Source: Corydoras sp. C115
Taxonomy: Eukaryota > Chordata > Actinopteri > Siluriformes > Callichthyidae
Direction: 5' to 3'
DNA length: 64,000 nucleotides
Assembly (NCBI GenBank): GCA_019802505.1
Contig: JAFMOC010000002.1
Location: 5,812,501-5,876,500 of the forward strand
Shown: positions 41,001 to 54,600 of the stretch, piece by piece
Layout of the letters: each line of letters starts with the position of its first letter
Numbering within the stretch: position 1 is the first letter of the stretch
Translations under genes and position numbers: made by a program
The notes under the pieces: generated by a model
The model's database searches: none
What the model was told of the DNA's origin: nothing
Seen by the model: only the letters and a program-made list of their open reading frames with translations

Positions 41001-44000
41001 TAGCCAAATTACCATGAATAGTAATGTGATAAGATCTGAGGTTCTGGCAAGTGCCATCCGATGCATTGTTTAACTTCAATGTATAACCCACTGTCTAGTC
41101 TTTTATCTTTTGTCATTTGACAGGGCTCATGTGCTTTCACTGGAATATTTAAAGGGAGTTATTACATCTTTTTTTAGAATAAGTAACATTCACAATTAGC
41201 CCGTTCTGGAGGGCAGTATTAGTTAATTTTGGCCCAAAGAATATTGTCCGATTTATCTCACAATCAATTTATCGAAAGAAGTTTATGTTTTGCAAGAGCC
41301 AAACAAATTTCAAACTGAAACAAGTTACACAGCTGATGGAGATTCAACACATGCCAAGTTCTTGGAAAAACACAGGGCCCTAGAGATTGATGCTTCATGT
41401 ATTATTGAATAAGTTCAAAGAAAAAAAATAAAAGAGTCAGTTTATAAGCAGACTTCATGTCGTGCTTTGTCACCTATTATGTTGTTCAGGCCGAAGATTT
41501 AAGTTCAGATCAGAGGAGGTGCAAGTGGAAAAAATATGGCCTGTAAAGCCCAGAGCAGTCATACAGTCCAAAATAAATATATCACACTGCTCATATTCAA
41601 TCACTGAAAACCAGCTTTGCAGAGCAGAAGAAAACGATTCATTTTAGTGCTGCAATGGTTAAAGGGATATAATTAATGACAGAAGGAGAGCATGTGTATA
41701 TATGTGTGCTTGAACCTTTGTGTATTATTTGGTGGGCGTGTATGTTTCTCAGCACCAAATGTAGGTCAGCCAGGTGGGCTCAGAGTGAAGACAGCTGGAG
41801 GTTAGACTGTTGTTGCTGCTGTTGCTCTGGTGAGATCAACCAACCACCCTTTTTCACAAAAACCCATTTACATCGACATAATGCTTTGTCTGGCTTTAAA
41901 ATAGAAAAACAAATACTATCAGCCACAATCAAAGGCTTTGCAGTTGTGTGAATCCTGCGCCACAAACAGTGTATTTCATTTGACCTGCTTCCGATGTATG
42001 GTTTCAATCACCACTCACTCTTTAATCAAATCAGGAAGCTTATGGGTTTGGAGATTACCGGATCATTAGTTGAAGGGAACAAAAGGATAAAAGCAAAGGA
42101 TTGCTAAATCAGAGGGACAAATGCTTCTTGTTTTAGCTTTGCCATGCTTGCCATTATGGCAACTGGTGAAAATTAAAAATTGCTTCTGGTATTGGAATGA
42201 TCATGGAACTTTACTGATCACTGCACAATAAACACAGCATGAATGTGCTCAGTGACTCAGAAAGAATCCTTATTTGATATGCCTGGCTGTTTTTTTTTTC
42301 CCAGACACACCAACTCTAACAATGATGACAAAAAAAGTATGTCATGTTTTTTTTTAAAAGAGAGCTTTTGCTTCAATTAAGACAAGCAAGGAAAGAGTAT
42401 GCAAACAACCTAGACTGTCTAAAGCATTAATCAGATTCTTTGTTGACTGGTTTAATAAGAGAGCATGTAATGTGGTTTTAAACCTTGATGTTGCCGGCTA
42501 CATCAGCTGCACATGTTGTGGTTTGCGACGCAGTGTTTGGGTATAGACCAGACAGGTCCTGTTTCATTTCTGTCCTGGGGAGGGGGGAAGCCTGCCCTGC
42601 TACTCCAAGGAGGCTTGTATAAAGTGCACTCCTATAATGAGGTAATCCCTCAAAGAAAACAGTATTTCAGTTCCAGAGAGACCAAGCCGAGGTTCTTAAC
42701 CGCATCAGTAAGCGTGAAAACGATATAGTGTGCATGAATACTGTGCAGAAGGAAATCTTATCCGAAATCACACCTACATATAAAGTTAGCCAAAGCTTTT
42801 TTACCAATACATTTTATTGTCTTGCCTCCAGACCAAAAGACAAAGAGTTCTGTCAAAAAGAAGAACTGAAGTCTGTAGGCGGGGAAATGGATAAAGCACT
42901 TACAGCCCCAAAGGATTCTCAGTGTCAAATCTGGTTTGCAACGCAGCACGATCCGAAGACCCCCCCCCCCACAAAGTAGAATATACTGCCTGGTGTTAGT
43001 TAGGAGAAAAGCCCCAAGTCAAGTCCAACAATTAAAGTCACACAAGCAGGAAAAAAGTGTGAAAGAAGGACCAGCTGTATGAAAGTGTGATCTATGTACA
43101 CACAGTATAAGCAAAACCCAACGGACTTGGATGTTTTTCAGCACATGGCTGCTTCCTCCACCGTACCAACAAATTCTGTATTCACACTTAGACATATGAA
43201 AGCCAGACCTTGCTTGAATAAAAATCATTGTAGGCCGCTGGATCTGACAGCCAGCAAGAAGCATACACAGGCAGCACATAAACCCTCACATGTGCAACTT
43301 CCTAGCAGAAGCACTTATGCTACTGATACACAAACAGTAACTGGCCTTTCACTTAAGAGTCACTTTGCACAGGGGAAACATACATACATTCTTATGTGAA
43401 GAACAGCATTTACAGAGGCAGTCTATAAGAAAAGCTGTAGTTATAACATAATGACCAGTGTCATCTCTGCATATTTAAACATACCTTATGAGGTCTTCCA
43501 CACTTAACATGCAGCTAAAATGTACAAATTATTCCCCCACAGAGTCAATGAAAAAATAGTCACAACAGTATGCAAATTATAAGTCACAAACTTGAATCAA
43601 GATAAACATTTGGGTAAAGACTCATTTTAGGATTGAAGTCTTTGGAAATGCAAAACAAAAAATATGTAAAATGTATTTAATTATGAAAGTCATAATTTAT
43701 GGAGGGTGGCATGGTGGCTTAGTGGTTAGCACGTTCGCCTCTCAGCGCTGGGAATTCCCGGTTCGAATCCCAATCTGGGTGGAGTTTCCATGTGCTCCCC
43801 GTGTCTGCGTGGGTTTTCTCCCGGTTCTCCGGTTTCCTCCCACAGTCCAAAAACATGGATTAAGGTCAAATGAATTCGCCAAATTGTCCCATACAGAGTG
43901 TGTTTGTGTGAGTGAAGGAGTGTGCCCAGGGATAGATTGGCGCCCTGTCCTGGGTGTATTTGCCCAGTGCCCGAGACATTCTGTCATGGAAGGGCATGGG

Positions 44001-47000
44001 AAACCCCCCCGTGACCCTAATAGAGGATAAAGCAGAAGATAATGGATTGATGGATAATGTATGGATGCATTTATGTTCTTACTTAATATATTGTGGGATG
44101 GTGGCATGGTTACTTAGTGGTTAGCACGTTCGCCTCTCAGCGCTAGGGATTCCCGGTTCGAATCCCCATCTGGGTGGAGTTTCCATGTTCTCCCCGTGTC
44201 TGAGTGGGTTTCCTCCGGGTTCTCCAGTTTCCTCCCACAGTCCAAAAACCCTGTCCAGGGTGTATCTAACCAGCACTCGAGACTTTCTGCCCTCGATGGG
44301 CATAGCAGAGGATAAAGCGGAAGATAATGGATGGATATTTTGGGACGTTATAATTTTATCAAGACATCAGAGATACAATAAATATCTTCCCAATTTCCCC
44401 ATTTGGAAACATAAGTACATTTTTGCAGGTGTTTTAATAATTATTGTACAAACAAACAGACAGATCCTAATTTAGGTAACTCTCAAACTCTCAGGGAGTA
44501 ACTTCAATTTTTAAATAGTGTGGAGCACCTTCCTTTAAATATCTTCACAGAATAAGTTAAGTTTTTAATAGTACGCAATAGAAAAGAGATTACGTGTAAA
44601 ACATGAAAAAGGCTATGAATTATGCAGCACAGGTTCGTATCTGAAACATTTTCAGTCGAATAAACACAAGGATGTTTAAAAAGTCAATTGCCAACAGAGT
44701 TGTAATTAAATCCAGCACACATAAAGACCCTGGAAAGAAAACATTCACACAAACACAAACGTTAACACTTAAGGGCAGCGCTGGCATTGAACATGTGTAA
44801 CTTTTTTCATCTAAAGCATCTCATGCTGTGGGAAGTATGAACATGATGCTGTAAGGATGCACGGCAGTACCAGCATACATGTGTTTAAATGTACATTCTA
44901 AAATATTTTTTAATCAACTCATCTAAACTTGTGATGCAGGAATTGAGAAGTACAATAAGTGGAATGTCCATGTTTTATGAAAAATGCCAAATAAATACAG
45001 TCAAATGCAAAGGTTTGGAAACTATGTTTAAAGCAGAATGTTTTGTAGGGTGAATTTTCAAATAGGTTGTTTACCTACTAATAATGTTTTTAAATGTATG
45101 TTTTTTACTAAGTAGTAACTTTACATTAAATTATGCATGTTTAATGTAGGCTGTGTTTTAAATGTTTTTAAACTACCATCTTAATAGTACATTAATTCCT
45201 AATTTTATGGTATATTTTGACATGCTATAGTACCTTTAAAACAATTTAGAATGTGAATATACACAAACATAACACAGCATTGAACTTGTATTTTTGTCAG
45301 ATTGTGGACAATATGGGCTAGATTGTTAGCAGACCAACTAGCTAATTGCTAATAAGGCAAAACATTGATTGACACCAGAATTCATTTTTGATTACCCAGC
45401 TGTCAACTTCTAATTTAACAGCATGATTACATATGTTCTTTTAGGACCGAATATTTCGAATACTTTTTGAATACTTTCACCAAAATAGTTATTTAAAGGC
45501 TTAAATAGCATTGTGTGTGTGTGTGTGTGTTTGCATCCCTTTTTTGAAAATGTTTGGTTAAAAGGTCCATTATTACCTACTTGACCTACACTGTTAGCCT
45601 TGACTATGTAAAATTTATTTTACAGGTGTGTTGTACAGTGCATTGCAGCTTAGCACCTCCTGGTTCACAGTTGGCCTAAGCCCAGTAAAAGTATCCAAAA
45701 AGAATTGAAGAGAAGGGAAATGTGGAAGTAGCACCTGGGAATAGACCCCCCACTGTGGCCTGTGGCTCAGACGTTGCTCTGCTGTCTGTTGTGCTTGGCT
45801 GGGGGGCCTGCTCTGGGATCCCAGGCTTCTCATTTTACGAGGAGAGATCCTGCAGACGAGCAAACCTTTCCAGCACACCAGCAGTAAAGCAAGCATATCT
45901 AAACATGACATGTAGTATCTCCCCAGAGATTGTGTGGAGGTCTACACAAATGTGTAAGTTGGAATGTGTGGTTTGTGTATCGATGTTCCATGTCACGAAC
46001 ACTGCACAGCTCTAAATCTTTGTGTATTCTTTGTGTTTATGTGTTTGCACATATGTCTGAGACTAATTTGTATTTTATCTTTGGCACTTCGTAAGACAGC
46101 TAAACTGACGCTGACCAACACTGGCTCAATTAAGCACCAGAAATTTTAAAATATTCAAATAAAACTATACTATGCGAAAAACACTTGAAAAGTTTGTATA
46201 TGATTAATTTACTTAAGACTTAAAAAGTAGCTAACTATAAAACTTGTTTCAGAATCAAAATTTTCATATATAAAGGATTTGAATAAATACAGACCCATTA
46301 AAAATTGTTCAAAAATACAAACTTGTCCAAATGTAAATTTTAACATGCATCATTTTCTATGAAAAAAAAAGGTTTTTCTGCCTTTCTGACAGATGTGTAG
46401 TATTTAGTGGTTTTATAAGTTATATCCAAACTCATTCATTCATTCATTCATTATCTTCCACTTTCTCCTATATTGGGGTCGCGGGGGGGGTTGCCCATCC
46501 AGGGGAGAACGTTTCGGGCGCTGGGCAGATACACCCAGGACAGGGCGCCAATCTATTGCTGGGCACACACTTACTCACACACGGGGCAATTTGTAGAACT
46601 CAATTGACTTGATCCATGTTTTTGGACTGTGGGAGGAAACCGGAGAACCCGGAGGAAACCCACGCGGTCACGGGGAGAACATGGAAACTCCACCCAGATG
46701 GGGATTCGTACCGGGAATCCCTAGCGCTGAGAGGCAAACGTGCTAACCACTAAGCCACCATGCCGCCCCTTATATCCAAACTGTTTAATATAAATTAAAA
46801 CCACAAATTGTCCTTTACAACTAAACAATGCAGCCAAATGACAATTTACTGTCTTTATTTTACTTAACAGCATTTATTGGGATTATAAAATGAAGCCCAT
46901 GCAGGCAATGGGAAGGGCTGCAGACTAGGCACAAATACTGGAAACTAAATCTTAATTCTTCTTGAGTGATAAAGTGATCTATTTTGCCTGCTGTATTTAC

Positions 47001-47601
47001 ACACAGTAATTTTTCTTCCACCTTTAACCCATCCATTAAACACACACACATATTCACACATAGGTAAAGTGAGCACATGTGCCTGGAGCGGTGGGCAGCC
47101 TTGTATACAGTGCCCAGGGAGCAATTTGGGATAGGTGCATTTCAGCCATTGTACTCGGTGGGACCAGAAATCTAAAAATAACAATCTACAATACAATATC
47201 ACACAAAATACCATTCTGTACGTTCTGCCCCAAAACGCTACTGATCCATTTAAAAACCTTATTCATGTTTAAATGCCTGAGAAATTTACTATTTATGTGT
47301 TTGCTTTTGGACGAAATTGGTTGAATTTAAATTTCACTCATTCCTGCCCTACCAATACAAATTCAGAAGATGAATGTCTGGGGTAATTTAAAATATTTTT
47401 GCAAACTTACTTTACGCCAAAGATTTTAAATGCTGCCAAAAAGGCAATTTCTTTTTCTTGAATGCTTACATTGCTAATTAAACCTTTATCTTTAGCTAAT
47501 TCTTTAAGAAAAACGTGATAATTTTTGGTCATAGCCTTTGTGTATGTTTTTGTGTAATTTCGTTACAGAGAAGATTGGTCCATGTAATTTATTTTCTTCT
47601 G

Positions 47602-47635
<34 letters not shown>

Positions 47636-50600
47636 TATCTTTAAGTGGTAATCAGTCTAACAAGTTTTAGTCAAGTCACTGACTACAGCACACTGATTGC
47701 AGGTAAACATAGCGTGATAAGCACTAACATTGGCCTCACTTATCCTCACACAGACACCAAGCAGCTGGAATATAATGGCCACACACAGTTTATAAGTTAA
47801 CAGGTCTCAAATTTCTTTTTAATTAACAAAGACTTTAAAAGGACAATGTTAGTAATCTTTTAAGGTAGTTTTATTTTTCGATGAGCAAATGCTAACACCA
47901 GAACTGTGATGCATCAAGTAGCACTGTGACCATATCTGTAATTAGGAGGAAAAAAATACATATGCATATAATATATAATATATTTTTTTAAAATTTAACC
48001 ATACTATTTACTGGTGTCTACAGCAAAACTGTAAAGAGACAAAATATGAATTTTTAATGATATAAGATTGTAATTATAACTAAAACAATGCAGCCCTAAT
48101 TCCACCGCCACATGTTGCTGTTAATAAAAATTGGTGACGGGACACCAACGAAAATGGGGAACAAACAGAACAAAAGAACCACAAAAAAAATCATTGACAA
48201 ACCCAAAATCACCCAAGTGAGATAATGAGGACCGACAACGAGGGACAGGGCAGCAGGTGCTCATGACACACGGCAGGTGCTTAGTTGTAATTTAGCACGT
48301 TGGCCTCTCAGCACATGTTGCTGTTAAAGGGATTTCCGGTTCGAAAATCCCCATCTGGGTGGAGTTTTCCATGTTTCTCAGCACTAGGGATTCCCGAATC
48401 GAACGGTGGTTCGAATCCCCCCCGTGTCTGCGTGGGTTTCCTCCGGGTTCTCTGGTTTCCTCCCACAGTCCAAAAACATGGATCAAGTGAATTGAGTTCC
48501 TCAAAATTGCCCCATATAGAGTGTGTCTGTTTGAGTGAGTGTGTGCCCAGCGATGGATTGGCGCCCTGTCCTGGGTGTATCTGCCCAGCGCCCGAAATGT
48601 TCTCCCCATTGATGGGCATGGGGAACCCCCCCGCGACCCTAATATAGGATAAAGCGGAAGATAATGAATGAATGAATGAATCAATAAAGCTTATGCCTTA
48701 AAAAAGATGTTATTATTTACAAGCTTACTCATAAGTCATTAACACTTAACCACTACATGCAAATTCACTATTTATTTGCCTAATATTTGCTAACATTTAA
48801 AGCTGCAAAGCTTTTTGCTTAGGAGTGTAAGTAAATTCACACAAATTCAATATAATGAAAAGGGTATACTGGGATGCGCTTTCTCTTCTATGCAAGTGTT
48901 TTTTCTGTCCAGTGGCCAAAGCGGTATAAAATCAAACACCTAGACATACACTTGAAACAATGTATGTTTTTTAACTTCAAATCGCTTGTTAATCATGACT
49001 GTGCCATAAGCCATGTGCAAAAAGCAAGGTCAGTAAGTCATATATCTAGTGTGACCTGCAGAGTGCCCTGACCTTACTCCCATCACACACTAGAACTAGA
49101 ACTGGGACTGTGAGCTAGGCCATCTTGTCCAACATCAGTGTCTGACCTCACAAATGCTTTTCTGGATGGACACTCCAAAACCTTGTAGAAAGACTGTCAA
49201 AAAGAATGGATGTTGTTAAAGCTGCAAAGGTCTAACTTTAAATAGGATGTTGTAAATGCTCCCTTTGGTGTAATGTGTAGGTGTCCTAAAACTTTTGTTT
49301 ACATAGTGCAAACATATATTTGTTTTGTTTTCTGAGTTTCACATGCTGCCTGGTTCATGTGGAAAACTTTTAAAAGACAATAAAATGTTAAGGTAAGTAG
49401 TAAAACATTTTGGAGTGTATATGCTCAATTGGGATCAATTAGGTCAATAGGATAAGGTTATTTATTAGTTTTACAACTGCATATTTTCCCAGGATTTTTA
49501 TTGGGTGCTGATTTTTTAAAAATCTTGACCATAACAATTGCCTGTGGAATTGTGCCAAGCTAGAGGAGCAGGTCCCCAAAAAGGCCTCAGTGTCATCATC
49601 CTAATACTGAAGGAGTCTTCTGCACTGGCCAAGTCTTTTATATGGTGAATAAAAAAATTAAGGCTTTGTGGTACCTCAGAATATGCATTTACTAACATAA
49701 GTATCCTATTAGAGTTAATTAGATGTAGGATGTGGGGATCAATTAGGTGGTAACATGGTAAATTTTACACCAATAATTAATTAATTACACTTAATAATTG
49801 ACATAGCACACTGGTCTTTTGAAATCACAAGCGAGACCAACAGTTGGCCTTTATTATGTTATTTCATGACTTTGTAACAAACTGCAATGCTTAGAGTACA
49901 ATTAGTTTTGGGTTCACCATACAGTTAATATAAAACCACACTTTAAGCTCTTCTTATTTGTTCAAAGGCTAAAGGATAGTCAGTTGAAAGAATGTATAGA
50001 GTAAAAACTACTCTACTGACAAGGTGGATTCATATAAAAGTGATAAACACAGTTATGGGGAGGATCAAATGCCAATGGCAATTAAGGGGAGAGTTAGCGA
50101 AGCAGGTGAGGTAATATAATTCACCTTTGGTTTGACTGGGTTAATTGCCTGTGCATCTGTGCTGAGTCAAAGGAGGAAATGGGTAGAGGATCAGGGGATA
50201 CAGGGCTGCCATGGAAAGGAGGGGGGGTGGGTCAAGCTGTTGAAAAGCTGTGTTTGTTTGATGGTTCTCGGGGTACAGTATGCTGAACGTTTTAAATTAA
50301 ACATGTGTTTGGGTCTGGTAAATCCTGTCTCCAGTCCTCATTTTGCCATGGCTTGCTACATTGTAAAGTTTTGCTCAACAACAGAGGTAAAACGTTTCAT
50401 TTTAGCCCTGCACCTTCAAACGAAAACAGCATCTGTAATGAGGCAATATATATATATATATATATACCCACTATGATCACATGATTTATAATGTTTCTTT
50501 AGTGCTTTGTGGGAGAAGGTTCTGTTTTTTATACTGTGTCTGTTGAAACCAACCTTCATTAAATGTACTAGTTACTTTAGGAATACCATGATAAACAATA

Positions 50601-51559
50601 AACTTAATACACATATTTTTATAATCTGTGTTTACAATGCCCTTGCATTTTACAACTGTTCATTTATTTCTAATATACTGTATTCTGTCGGGTTTTAATA
50701 CTGTTAATAGAGCATTACAATGCAGGAATGATAACAAAATTACTTATAAATGGTATTGGGACTCAGCTTTTAATCACGTTTCATTTCTCATCTTCCTATT
50801 GTAGCTGCAAATAGGGCGGCACGGTAGCTTTGTGGTTAGCATATTCGCCTCTCAGCACTAGGGATTCCCGGTTTGAATCCCAATCTGGGTGGAGTTTCCA
50901 TGTACTCCCCATGTCCGCGTGGGTTTCCTCCGGGTTCTCCGGTCTCCCACAGTCCAAAAACATGGATCAAGGTCAATTGAATTCTCCAAAACACACACAC
51001 ACAAACACACACACACACACACAGTGTGTTTGTGTGTCTGTCTGTGTGAGTGGGTGTGTGCCCAGCGATATATTGGCGCCCTGTCCTGGGTGTATAACAT
51101 CAACCTTTCTTAACAGACATGAATTCTGCTTTGTGAAAAACTCAGCTATCCAAATGCTAGGATACAAAAAACTCAATTAAAAGATTACAACCAAAAACCT
51201 ACTAGCATGCATGTTTTGCCACAAAAGCATGTGCTATTGATACATACTGCATTTCACTGGCTCTGTACTTGTTTATTCTGCTTAATGACTATAAAGTTGA
51301 ATCTAATAATAATCTAATAATAATGAATGTGCCCAGAGATAGATTGGCGCCTTGTCTTGGGTGTATCTGCTCAGCGCCCGAAACGTTCTCCCCTGGATGG
51401 ACATGGGGAACCCCACCGTGACCCTAATATAGGATAAAGCGGAAGATAATGGATGGATGGATAATAATGAATGAAAACCCACTTTGGGCCGATATCCAAC
51501 CAGCAACTGCATCACCAACCTCTAAGAGATAAACTTTCAAACCTTGTGTTCACATGTTG

Positions 51560-51610
<51 letters not shown>

Positions 51611-54600
51611 TCATAAATATAAAGTGTAACAGTAATTTTTTTTCCCTTTTGTATAATTTTTGGGACAAAGTTATTCTGTACCTTAAAAACGTTGATGGAG
51701 AAAAAACTTTTTTTTTTTTGGGGGATTTTTTGGATTTAAATGCCAAAAGTTAAAAACAAGTGTTAAATCTAACTTAAAAAAAAAGCAGTAGAAACCCAAA
51801 AGAAACTAATGATAAACAATACTTGTTACATGATTAACTAAACCAGGGTTTGGTGGATTGCCTACAGAGTGTCTGTAGTTGAAATTATGTGGACCAAAAA
51901 ATATGCCCAATCCTATTAGCATTATTTCATTATTGCTCTTACTGTTGACACGCCAGCTTACCCTAGGTCAGTTTTAAAATGAGTTAAAAATGTGACCTAT
52001 TACACAGCTGGCAAATAAGTACTCTGTAAGAGCATGTCTGTAGAGATTATGTTGCATAATGCTTGATTTAACCCATGTTGGCAATGTGGCTAAAGTAGTA
52101 GGCTTCAGAAATTAAAAGGGCTTGCTGACAGACTTTTTACCATGTGGAACACATCACCTGAAACTGAACAGATTTGCATGAGAGACAGCAGAACTCAGTT
52201 TGTAGTAGCGGCGCTCAGTATGCAGAGACACTCCAGATGCCACAGTGAGAATGTATTTACACAGTATCTGGTGTAGCTGATGTGGAGCAGCAGATCTAGA
52301 GGAATAATTATGTTGCACTTACTGCACTGCACTTAGGATGCTAGGAAAAGTTGTACATCTGAGGTTTTTGAAGTCTCTATTAGACCTTAACATCAGGGTG
52401 GAACTGTTGCATTGATGTATGTATTGGTCAAAGAACAAATCTGTTAAAGAAGCTCACAGTGATCCCAGTTCCATCACATTTCTGAAAGATTTTGGGTAGT
52501 ACCTCTGAGAATGTAGTTCTGGTAGTTCTGGTCTGCCTCAGCTCCCACTTTAATGAGACAGGTGAGTCCCTCAGCCACCACGAACTCGTGCACAAGGTCT
52601 TTGTCATCCTGAAAAGGAAGCAGGGAAATGAATGCTTTGGAAATCTTTACTTAACAAAAATATGTAGAATATGCAGAAACACTGGTAATATGAAAAACAG
52701 TCCTTTAGGCTTTATGCTACTTTTTCCAATTGTGTTTTAGTCTGCAGGTCCATGCAGTTTCACTACATCACAACATTGATTCATTAGTTATACAGTATAT
52801 GACCTTCACAAAAAGTCCAAAGTGCACAGTCTACTCCACACTTCATTTCCTACAACCATGGTAACCCTAAGTGTTTGGGGTTTGGGGACTGCCGGTTGCC
52901 AAGCACGACTCGGCTCCTGCTTTTGCCCCAAGTGCTCATTAAATACACTGAATAAGAGCTGCAAAGACAATTTTTTCCTGTTGGCTTTAGTCACACACAC
53001 AGACATAGAGAGAAAAAAAGAAACATCCATATGTCAGCAACCAGCAGACCCATAGTCTGGACATATTTTGTTAAATCTCTGATTACACTCTCAGTTTCTC
53101 TGGATGCACCATGCTATGCACAGAATGAAAGAGCTATCCAGCAATATCCAATATTTTTCAAGCTTGGACAATTTTGAGGACCCGCCTAATGTCTGATGTA
53201 GAAATAATTAGAGGGTTTGTATTTTGGAATCTATTCTGGCCAGTAAAGGCTATAATAACAGGGAATTCCAGCTTAAATGTGTATGGACAAATGCTAGATA
53301 CAGTTGATAGGACAACAGTGTTTGAACTAAAGTATATGGACACCTGAAGATCGCAGCTGTATATAATTGAGTTATTTCTTTTTAAAATACATCCAAACTA
53401 ACATTTCAGGTTCATATGTAAAAAGTCTCATAGCATAAAAATATGTGCATGCCTGTTAAACTTAAAGTGGGCATCAACTCTGCATCTGGTGGCTCAGTTC
53501 AGAGAAAAACAAATCATATCATAATTGAATCAAATGTTTTAGCAAATTTCATTCCATCCATAAAAGTCTTATGATTTCAATATGAAATGTCATAGTGAGA
53601 ATGCTGCCCAAGTGGCTTTAACCTCTCCACTCTACTGAAAGATTTGTTCACCATAACTGGGAAATGGATGTCCATTCCTGTGAAATGAAGCATTTCTGGT
53701 GCAGAAACTGCTTTAGAAATTACCAACCCTAAATAAAATAAATGACAAATAAAATGTTTCTACAAAGTAGCAAGTGTGTAACATTCTTCATGGAATGCTG
53801 CTGCAAAAAGCCCTCTAGCTATGGATGTCGTGTTACTTATTCACTCTACACAATTAGGCTCAGATCCATCTGTGATTTGCTACACCTGTGAATGCATCTG
53901 AAGTTTGTTATTGGCCACAATGGGACATTATTGGGACATTACACTTTAAGGGGCACTTCCACATTCAATATGCTGTCACTCTAACCACACCCACATCCTC
54001 TCATTCTCCTTCCCCTTCTCTTCCAAATTGGACTCCCTTTTTTCTTTAATTCTCCATTTTATTAGGTTCAGATGTGCCCCATATCGTCGTCTGCTTCCAC
54101 CTCTTTATATTCGACCAGTGAGGATCTCCATGAAGGAATTTTGGGATACATCTTATCTTCTCGGCCCTCTAAAGCCTCGAGTCGCATGTGCATGAGACGC
54201 AGATGCTTGGTGCTGTTCACACAGAAGCCGCTTTCGCTTCCTACGCTCTGATGGAGGAGGAGGGAGTCGCCTCCCCTTGACCCAGTTCTCACACTGCCGG
54301 TGTGCGGAGTCATCTAAGTTTTTACTACAGACATTGTTGATCAGCTGATTTTTGTTTGATACTCTTCAGTTTAAACTCTGCTCAGTGCCTATTTTTGTTT
54401 AAATAAACGCACACGCCATCTGCACCTTACCTCCTCACCTGTTTACACGCTAGTGTAGCAGACCCACCATGTCTTTTTTTTTACAGTGCACATTGTTTTG
54501 CACTGGCTGTCTTTGAGCACATTTTTTATGATCTATTCTGTCACCTGAGGTATGGTTTGGTTTGTAGGGGATCACGTGTGCATATGAGGTATTGTTTAAT

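Larger units (their letters stand above)
26230..52502 (-). other. fhod3 intron W2-W3 (26.3 kb)
   Basis: The largest intron seen. It contains about ten SINE monomers, Tc1-like remnants, a partial LTR, several microsatellites, two GC-richer patches (about 35500-35720 and 45640-45960), an intronic CTCF-type motif and long stretches of featureless AT-rich DNA, notably about 27050-29030, 29470-31140, 33700-35480, 37200-40100, 40400-43650 and 44400-45500. I find no supported exon of another gene. An intron this size in the N-terminal half could hold enhancers or an alternative promoter; this is inference. Confidence 0.85.

Noticed and set aside
7705..51461. Regularly recurring 300-nt similarity as a CRISPR-like array
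   Set aside because: Copies are dispersed, in both orientations, with individual target duplications and poly-tetranucleotide tails; they are SINEs in a eukaryotic genome.
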